Part shown: one piece after another, positions 1-4,809 of the stretch
Layout of the letters: each line of letters starts with the position of its first letter
Position numbering within the stretch: the first letter of the stretch is position 1
Assembly (NCBI GenBank): GCA_022711695.1
Contig: JAKLEJ010000246.1
Location: forward strand, 1 to 5,820
Source: Verrucomicrobiota bacterium
Lineage (GTDB): Bacteria; Verrucomicrobiota; Verrucomicrobiia; Limisphaerales; JACRJZ01
Length of the DNA: 5,820 nucleotides
Direction of reading: 5' to 3'
Program-made: the position numbers and the translations under genes
Notes under the pieces: model-generated
The model's input: the letters and a program-made list of their open reading frames with translations, nothing else
The model's database searches: none
What the model was told of the DNA's origin: nothing

Positions 1-747
1 CACGTACATGAAAATCGCCACGATGCCCAGGACCACATGCGGATGCCGGAGGGCCCCGGCGCCGCGCTCGATCCGGCCCTCGCCCACGTGCGGCAGATGA
101 ACGAAGAAGAACACCGCCGCCAGCGCCAGGAACACCACGCAGAACGCCACGTAGGGGATCTTGACGGATTCGGCCCCGTGAGCGCCGGTGCGCGAGAAGT
201 ACTGGAAGATGAGATAGCCGCCGATGAGCGGCCCGATGGTCGTGCCCACGGAGTTGAAGCCCTGGGCCAGATTGAGCCGGCTCGAGGCGGTGCGCTCGGG
301 GCCCAGGATGGTGACGTAGGGATTGGCCGCGATCTGCAGCATGGCAAAGCCCAGGCCCACCACGAAGAGGGCCGCCAGAAACAAGGGGTAGGACGCGATG
401 GCCGCCGCCGGCCAGAACAAGGCGCTCCCGCCGGCCGAAATCACCAGGCCCAGCACCACGCCGTTCTTGTAGCCCAGCCGCGCGATCGGGTCGCCCGCCG
501 CCACCGACACCAGGAAATAGAGCAGCGCGCCGACAAAATAGGCCCCGAAGAAGGCGAACTGCACCAGCATCGCCTGGAAGTAATTCAGCGCGAAGGCGCC
601 CTTGAAGCGGGGAATCAGGATATCGTTGAAGACCGTCATGAAGCCCCACATGAAGAAGAGGGCGGTCATGACGGCGAACGAACTGCGATAGGCCGTCCCG
701 TTGGCGGCGGCTGGAGTTGCAGAATCTGGTTGGCGATCGATGTTCAT
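1..747 (-). CDS. FHS-family sugar:H+ symporter (FucP/GluP-like MFS transporter), partial at C-terminus
   Basis: Inner-membrane MFS permease of the fucose/glucose-galactose:H+ symporter family, expected to import a monosaccharide with protons. The 249 visible residues are roughly the N-terminal half plus the start of TM7; family members are about 400-450 aa, and the rest lies beyond position 1. Family signatures are clear: FFMWGFMTVFNDILIPRFKG in TM1 (residues 31-50), GYKNGVVLGL (92-101), GLGFAMLQIAANPYVTILGP (131-150) and RLNLAQGFNSVGTTIGPLIG (157-176). Hydrophobic segments fall at about 22-42, 55-80, 95-117, 121-142, 160-186, 198-217 and from 236. Asp42 lines up with the TM1 Asp (D46) of E. 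coli FucP. The TM4 Glu of FucP (E135, LETAANPF) is Gln138 here, as I recall for GluP-type glucose/galactose carriers, so fucose specificity should not be assumed. The ATG at 747-745 is chosen because the conserved TM1 follows a short hydrophilic N-terminus; the ribosome site upstream is weak. Transcribed divergently from the DUF192 gene. Confidence 0.93.
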   Translation of the reverse strand, partial: MNIDRQPDSATPAAANGTAYRSSFAVMTALFFMWGFMTVFNDILIPRFKGAFALNYFQAMLVQFAFFGAYFVGALLYFLVSVAAGDPIARLGYKNGVVLGLVISAGGSALFWPAAAIASYPLFLAALFVVGLGFAMLQIAANPYVTILGPERTASSRLNLAQGFNSVGTTIGPLIGGYLIFQYFSRTGAHGAESVKIPYVAFCVVFLALAAVFFFVHLPHVGEGRIERGAGALRHPHVVLGIVAIFMYV

Positions 748-796
748 GCGTGGCGCGCAGCCTGGCGATCCTACCGGCGTAGCGGGACGCCTGGAC

Positions 797-815
797 CGGG
801 GTGCAGTCCACCCCG
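797..815 (-). other. GC-rich hairpin in the transporter 5' leader
   Basis: Positions 797-803 and 809-815 form a perfect 7-bp stem (CGGGGTG/CACCCCG) closed by a 5-nt loop. It lies about 50 bases upstream of the transporter start codon, inside the presumed leader. No T-run follows on either strand, so it is not a standard terminator. It could affect translation or be chance structure in GC-rich DNA. The pairing is seen; any role is unknown. Confidence 0.3.
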
Positions 816-854
816 CGACGCAGGCAGCCCTGCCAGTCCGGAAACAGCGCCGTT

Positions 855-883
855 TCTATCGCAGAGCGCCCATCCCTTGTCGA
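855..883 (-). promoter_or_regulatory. Candidate sigma-70-like promoter for the sugar transporter
   Basis: Read on the minus strand, TCGACA (883-878; 5 of 6 matches to TTGACA) is followed after exactly 17 bases by GATAGA (860-855; 3 of 6 matches to TATAAT). The predicted start would be near 848, giving a leader of about 100 bases. The -35 box shares bases 881-883 with the left arm of the 881-912 dyad. The -10 match is poor and promoter consensus in this phylum is not well defined, so this is a candidate only. Confidence 0.27.
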
Positions 884-912
884 ACCGAAAAAGCGCCGAC
901 CTGCTCGGTTCG
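881..912. repeat. Perfect 8-bp inverted repeat in the divergent intergenic region (possible operator)
   Basis: CGAACCGA (881-888) is repeated inverted as TCGGTTCG (905-912), with 16 bases between the arms. Outer bases ATCC (872-875) and GGAT (913-916) could extend the pairing past a left-side bulge. A direct repeat, GAAAAAGCGCC at 887-897 and GAAAAAGGGCC at 918-928, is offset by 31 bp, about three helical turns. No T-run follows either side, so it is not a terminator. Its place between two divergent genes, touching a candidate -35 box, fits an operator for a dimeric repressor or activator. That role is inferred. Confidence 0.45.
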
Positions 913-974
913 GGATTGAAAAAGGGCCTTCCTTCCCCGAGCTTAAGGCCATGCAACTGGCTGTTCGCGGAACC

Positions 975-981
975 GGAAGAG
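975..981 (+). promoter_or_regulatory. Ribosome binding site supporting the GTG start at 990
   Basis: GGAAGAG lies 8 bases before the GTG at 990-992. Two in-frame ATGs upstream are less well placed: the one at 951 has AAGG only 2 bases before it, and the one at 801 has no purine-rich site at normal spacing. Only the 990 start puts the hydrophobic signal segment right after a short basic N-terminus. Confidence 0.6.
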
Positions 982-989
982 CGGCGCGG

Positions 990-1550
990 GTGAAACCCGA
1001 GGGGCGGCGAACGGGGGGGTTGCCCGCGACGGCGACGCTCCTCGCGCTCCTCGTCCTGACGGTTCTGGCCGGATGTCGAAAGCCGGCCGCACCCCCGCCG
1101 CCTCCACCGGTCTCCACGACCGAGGACGCCCCGCTGCATCTGCCTCACGCCCAGAGCAACCTGCCCGTGGTCAAGCTGTGGGCTGGCGCGGAAGAGTTGA
1201 GCACCGAACTCTGCCTCACGCCGCAGCAGCTCGCCACCGGCATGATGTTCCGGACGAACCTGGCCGAGAATGCCGCCATGCTTTTCGCCTTCGCCATGCC
1301 CCATCGCGCGGCCTTCTACATGCGAAACACCACCGTGCCGCTGTCGGCCGCTTACATCGACCCCGACGGCGTGATCGTGGAAATCCACGATCTGAAGCCG
1401 CTGGACGAAACCTCGGTGGAAGCGTCGTCGGATCGCATTCAGTATGTGCTCGAAGTCAAGCAAGGCTGGTTCAGCCGGCACAACGTCTCGACCGGCGCGG
1501 TGGTGCGCCTGCCCCAGGGCGCCTTAAGAGAGGTGTTTCGACGGCGCTAG
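990..1550 (+). CDS. DUF192 (COG1430) family lipoprotein
   Basis: From GTG 990 the product is 186 aa. Residues 1-28 form a lipoprotein signal peptide: basic start (KPEGRR), hydrophobic core (TLLALLVLTVL), and lipobox LAGC with Cys29 as the lipidated residue. A proline-rich linker follows (about 32-40, six prolines in a row), then a DUF192 domain at about 60-174. Family landmarks are TPQQLATGMMFRTNL (77-91), MLFAFAMP (97-104), FYMRNTTVPL (109-118), AYIDPDGVIVEIHDLKPL (121-138) and QYVLEVKQGWFSRHNV (151-166). DUF192 proteins are small, mostly exported beta-rich proteins with no settled biochemical role, so none is claimed. Starts at ATG 801 or 951 would add arginine-rich residues before the signal core; 801 is unlikely, and 951 (199 aa) remains possible. 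The gene reads away from the sugar transporter and ends right before a terminator, so it is probably monocistronic. Confidence 0.9.
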   Translation: MKPEGRRTGGLPATATLLALLVLTVLAGCRKPAAPPPPPPVSTTEDAPLHLPHAQSNLPVVKLWAGAEELSTELCLTPQQLATGMMFRTNLAENAAMLFAFAMPHRAAFYMRNTTVPLSAAYIDPDGVIVEIHDLKPLDETSVEASSDRIQYVLEVKQGWFSRHNVSTGAVVRLPQGALREVFRRR

Positions 1551-1588
1551 CCCGAATTCCTCGCGGAGAGATTCGGGTTTTGCATTTT
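1551..1588 (+). terminator. Intrinsic (rho-independent) terminator after the DUF192 gene
   Basis: It begins at the base after the TAG stop. CCCGAAT (1551-1557) pairs perfectly with ATTCGGG (1571-1577). The pairing continues inward as T-G (1558/1570), a C/A mismatch (1559/1569) and CTC/GAG (1560-1562/1566-1568), closing on the 3-nt loop GCG. The stem is followed directly by TTTTGCATTTT (1578-1588). In DNA this GC-rich the T-tract stands out. It separates the lipoprotein gene from the kinase operon. Confidence 0.8.
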
Positions 1589-1646
1589 CGTGACAACCGG
1601 TCTGCCCGCCCCTGACAGACTGCGACAAGAGTAACGCAGGAAGGCG

Positions 1647-4121
1647 ATGCGCAAGCGCGAACCATCTGAGAAGCGGACGCCCGGATTCTTCTGGCAGGGC
1701 TGCTTCATCCTGCTGCCCGTAGCCGTGCTCTCGATCATCGGGTTGCTGGCCGTGATGCAGGACCGGCAGGCGGTGGAGAACCAGGCGCGGCAGAGGGCCC
1801 AGGAAATCGCCGACGAGACTGCGGAAGAGCTCTGGGCGGCACTGACCTCCGCCAGCCAGACCGGGGCCGGCGGGCAGCAGCCCCTTTCCTTTTCGGTGGA
1901 TGCCTCGGGGGCCCTGGTCGATCCGCCGCCCCTGCCGGGTCTGCCAATCCCGCTCCCGCTCGACATCGCCAGCCTGCCGCCAGAGCTGGCGCGCCTGTGG
2001 ACCGACGCCCGACGAGTTTCTGTGGGCGCGCAGTCCGCTTCCGCGGCGCAAGCGGCCGGACTCTGGCGCGGGTTCCTGGCCTCGAATCCGCCGCCCTCCT
2101 TCCTGGCGCCGGCCCAGTACTCGCTGGCCTTGTGCCTGGCCGGACAACGAAAGGTCCGGGAGGCGCTGGAGGTCCTGGCGCCCCTGTCACAGGGTTCGCT
2201 GACCGGCACGGGGGAGTCCGGCCTGCCCCTTCAGCCTTTGGCCTGTTTGAAGTCGCTCGAACTGACTTTGGCTTTGACCAACCCGCCGGCTCCAGCAGCC
2301 TTGCTGACCCAGGCCGCCGACGCCCTGGGCTCGAACCTTCTGCGAACGCCCTCGTTTCTGGGGCCCTGGTTGCTGGATCAGGCCGAACAGGCCTTGGCAA
2401 AAACGGAGCTGGCCGACAAGAGCCGAACCTGGCGCCGCATGATCGAACGGCAGGCGGCGGCCCGCGCGCTCCATGAATCGGCCCGCTCGATCTTTCAGGC
2501 GAATCGCGCCAACGACCCCATCAGCCGCCTCGTCCCCGTCGAACCGGGCACAAACCGCCCACCCGAGCCCCCATTGCTGGCCACGCCCCCTGCCCCGCCC
2601 GCTCCCCGGGTGAGCGTGCCGCGCCTGTTCTGGATCGAATTCCAGAGCGTCGATCCCGCAACGCTGCCTGGCGGCCTGGAGGACGCGCGTTCGGTGTTTG
2701 CCCATCGCCTGAGCCGGGTTGTCAGCAACGCGCAAAACGGCGACATGCCCACCGAGGACGCCCTGCTCGCCTTTACCGCTCCGGACGACCGGAAACGCCT
2801 GAACTCTTCGAACCTCCCGAAGGACTCGCTGCCTGGCGATGCCGGATTGTCTGCCTGGACGCGGCGCTGGCTTGCTGTGCGGCACGACGCGAGCGAAGGC
2901 GCGTCGAGGATCGTCTGCTGGCCGGCATTCGACGAAAGCGCCGGCGGGGTCAGTGTGGCTCACGACCTGGTTTTGCCCCTGAGGGCGTCGCTTCAAAAGG
3001 CCACGGCGCGGCTGCCGGAGTACATGGGGCTGAGCCTGGAACTGGCCGGGAGGGTGTCGATTGCCAGCAACGCACTGCCGACGGTGACGCGCCTCTACGG
3101 GGGGCCCAAGGGCGGCGGCCGCGCGGCGGCCCGGCGGCCGCAGTCGGCGCTGGCCTCGGCCGTCCGGCACGAGGCGGGGGCCGAACTGCTGCGCGTAACC
3201 GTTCACCTGACGGGACCGGACCTGCTCTTCGAGGTGCAGCGCGCGCGCTCGATGTCTTTTGGGCTGCTGGTGCTGTGCTCGGCGGCGGTGGCGTTGCTGG
3301 GCTTCGTCTCGGCGCGCCGGGCTTACCTGCGGCAGCAGCGCCTGACCGAAATGAAGAGCGACTTCGTCTCGAGCGTCTCGCACGAACTGCGGGCCCCGAT
3401 CGCCTCGGTCCGGCTGCTCACGGAAAGTCTGGAACGCGGCAAGGTGCAGGACCCCGCGCGGCAACGCGAGTACTTCCGCTTCATTCTCCAGGAATGCCGC
3501 CGGTTGTCCTCCCTGATCGAGAACGTCCTGGACTTCTCACGCATCGAAGAAGGCCGCAAGCGCTACGAGTTCGAGCCCGCCAACGCGCGCGACCTGGTCG
3601 AGACGACGGTGAAGCTGATGGAGCCCAACGCGGCTGAGAAACACGTGGCCCTGCGGCTGGAGACGCCCGACGGAGCCGAAGCCGATTGCACGGCGCTGCT
3701 GGATGCCCGGGCCATTCAGCAGGCCGTGGTCAACCTGATCGACAACGCCGTCAAACACTCGGCTGCGGGCGGAACGGTCACAGTCTCGCTGAACTGCGAG
3801 CCTGGGCCGAACACGGAGTCCGCCCCCCGCAAGGACGCCCCCGGCCCCGCGCCGGGCGCGCGCCTGAGAATCTCGGTGGCGGACCACGGGCCGGGCATCC
3901 CGCCCGAGGAACACCAGCGCATCTTCGAGCGGTTCTACCGGCGCGGCTCGGAACTGCGCCGCGAAACCCAGGGAGTCGGCATCGGGCTGAGCATCGTCAA
4001 ACACATTGTCGCGGCCCACGGCGGCCGCGTGGTTCTGGAGAGCGCCGTTGGACAAGGCGCCTGTTTTACGCTCGAACTGCCGACGGAAGGCAACGCCCAT
4101 GGAACGCCTGCTGATCATTGA
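1647..4121 (+). CDS. Membrane sensor histidine kinase with a large extracytoplasmic domain of unknown fold
   Basis: An 824-aa transmembrane kinase that should autophosphorylate on His and pass the phosphate to the overlapping downstream regulator. TM1 is at about 14-37 and TM2 at about 536-556, leaving about 500 residues outside the inner membrane. That region has a helical start (38-66), TPR-like helix pairs (about 112-180 and 240-287), a proline-rich hinge (about 302-320), then mixed sequence (325-530) with a Gly/Ala/Arg patch (485-498). I recognise no Cache, PAS or HAMP domain. The cytoplasmic core is classical: HisKA about 565-635 with phosphoacceptor His579 (SHELRAP), then HATPase_c with N-box NLIDNAVKH (696-704), G1 DHGPGIP (746-752), F-box FERFYR (760-765) and G2 GVGIGLS (776-782). 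Ala583 sits where many HisKA kinases carry the Thr/Asn used for phosphatase activity. A proline-rich insert (718-737) lies in the ATPase domain. The ATG is supported by AGGAAGG at 1638-1644. It opens a new transcription unit after the terminator; I see no convincing promoter in 1589-1637. Confidence 0.95.
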   Translation: MRKREPSEKRTPGFFWQGCFILLPVAVLSIIGLLAVMQDRQAVENQARQRAQEIADETAEELWAALTSASQTGAGGQQPLSFSVDASGALVDPPPLPGLPIPLPLDIASLPPELARLWTDARRVSVGAQSASAAQAAGLWRGFLASNPPPSFLAPAQYSLALCLAGQRKVREALEVLAPLSQGSLTGTGESGLPLQPLACLKSLELTLALTNPPAPAALLTQAADALGSNLLRTPSFLGPWLLDQAEQALAKTELADKSRTWRRMIERQAAARALHESARSIFQANRANDPISRLVPVEPGTNRPPEPPLLATPPAPPAPRVSVPRLFWIEFQSVDPATLPGGLEDARSVFAHRLSRVVSNAQNGDMPTEDALLAFTAPDDRKRLNSSNLPKDSLPGDAGLSAWTRRWLAVRHDASEGASRIVCWPAFDESAGGVSVAHDLVLPLRASLQKATARLPEYMGLSLELAGRVSIASNALPTVTRLYGGPKGGGRAAARRPQSALASAVRHEAGAELLRVTVHLTGPDLLFEVQRARSMSFGLLVLCSAAVALLGFVSARRAYLRQQRLTEMKSDFVSSVSHELRAPIASVRLLTESLERGKVQDPARQREYFRFILQECRRLSSLIENVLDFSRIEEGRKRYEFEPANARDLVETTVKLMEPNAAEKHVALRLETPDGAEADCTALLDARAIQQAVVNLIDNAVKHSAAGGTVTVSLNCEPGPNTESAPRKDAPGPAPGARLRISVADHGPGIPPEEHQRIFERFYRRGSELRRETQGVGIGLSIVKHIVAAHGGRVVLESAVGQGACFTLELPTEGNAHGTPADH
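4085..4090 (+). promoter_or_regulatory. Ribosome binding site of the response regulator, inside the kinase gene
   Basis: GGAAGG lies 8 bases before ATG 4099, within the last codons of the kinase. It fixes the regulator start: the protein then begins MERLLIIEDE, the usual receiver N-terminus, instead of at an upstream in-frame ATG (4006) that would add 31 unrelated residues. Confidence 0.75.
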
Positions 4122-4782
4122 GGACGAACTGCCGATGCGGACCGCCCTGGCGGACTGCCTGGAGGCGGAAGGCTACCGCGTGCTGAGCGCCGCCGACGGC
4201 GAAAGCGGCTTGAACCGCGCCCTGCAGGAAAAGCCCGATTTGATCCTGCTGGACATCATGATGCCGAGGCTGGACGGCTTCGCGCTCTGCGCCGAATTGC
4301 GCCGGCTGGGACGCCAGACGCCGGTGCTGATGCTCACCGCCAAGGGCCAGGTGCAAGACCGGGTGCGCGGCCTGGACGCGGGCGCGGACGATTACCTGGT
4401 GAAGCCGTTCAGCACGGACGAATTGCTGGCCCGGGTGCGAGCGCTGCTGCGTCGCACGCGGCGGGCGGCGAAGCCGCTGGGCACGGTGGCCCTGGGGGGG
4501 ATCCAACTGGATTTTGCCCGGCAGCAGGCCTGGCGCGGCCGGCGCGAGCTGCGCCTCACGGCCAAGGAGTTCGCCGTCCTGCGGCTGCTCCTCGAGGCCG
4601 AAGGCCAAGCCGTGTCGCGGGAACAGTTCCTGGACCTGGTGTGGGGCTGCAACGCCTTCCCGACGACGCGCACAGTGGACAACCATATTGCCATGCTCCG
4701 AGCCAAGATCGAGCCCGACCCGGAGCGGCCCCGTTGGATCAAGACGGTGCACGGCGTTGGCTACCGCCTGGAGAAGCCTTGA
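4099..4782 (+). CDS. OmpR/PhoB-family response regulator (cognate partner of the upstream kinase)
   Basis: A 227-aa cytoplasmic transcription factor of standard length. The receiver domain (about 1-120) has the acidic pair Glu8/Asp9, phosphoacceptor Asp52 in LILLDIMMPRLDG (48-60), the switch Thr80 in LMLTAKG, and Lys102 in DDYLVKPF (97-104), so all catalytic positions are intact. A short Arg/Ala-rich linker leads to a Trans_Reg_C winged helix (about 130-225) with LTAKEFAVLRLLLEAEG, SREQFLDLVWG, RTVDNHIAMLRAKIE and IKTVHGVGYRLEKP. The first 23 bases overlap the kinase gene, which points to translational coupling and a dedicated pair. The stop is only 27 bp from the next start with no terminator between, so all three genes are probably co-transcribed. 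Target promoters cannot be read from the window. Alternative: none plausible. Confidence 0.96.
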   Translation: MERLLIIEDELPMRTALADCLEAEGYRVLSAADGESGLNRALQEKPDLILLDIMMPRLDGFALCAELRRLGRQTPVLMLTAKGQVQDRVRGLDAGADDYLVKPFSTDELLARVRALLRRTRRAAKPLGTVALGGIQLDFARQQAWRGRRELRLTAKEFAVLRLLLEAEGQAVSREQFLDLVWGCNAFPTTRTVDNHIAMLRAKIEPDPERPRWIKTVHGVGYRLEKP

Positions 4783-4809
4783 TCCCTCTCGAACCTTGAA
4801 AGGAATGCC

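Noticed and set aside
916..947. Possible plus-strand promoter (TTGAAA at 916-921 with CTTAAG at 942-947)
   Set aside because: The spacing is 20 bases and the -10 match is poor, so it is not supportable as a promoter call.
801..989. N-terminal extension of the DUF192 gene from ATG 801
   Set aside because: It would place 63 basic, non-conserved residues before the lipoprotein signal and run through the intergenic dyad. The signal peptide is normal only from about 990.
37..993. Long plus-strand open frame opposite the transporter
   Set aside because: Its translation is low-complexity (His, Arg, Glu, Gly rich) and it lies antisense to a clear FHS transporter with many conserved motifs. It is a GC-rich shadow frame.
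1589..1637. Promoter for the kinase operon
   Set aside because: A promoter is expected after the terminator, but GTGACA (1590) and CTGACA (1612) have no -10-like box at acceptable spacing. None is called.
1524..2209. Two minus-strand frames spanning the terminator and kinase N-terminus
   Set aside because: They overlap each other, the intrinsic terminator and the kinase TM1 region, and have no recognisable domain.
2187..3464. 425-codon minus-strand open frame
   Set aside because: Antisense to the histidine kinase; the Arg/Gln/Gly-rich translation matches no family I know. The kinase frame has intact conserved motifs.
4493..4500. G7 runs at 1013-1019 and 4494-4500 as possible frameshift sites
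   Set aside because: Both genes stay in frame with conserved protein sequence on either side, so there is no sign of a frameshift.
4783..4809. Terminator or promoter between regulator and TPR gene
   Set aside because: The gap is only 27 bp, with no stem-loop or T-run, and holds just a ribosome binding site. It fits an operon junction.
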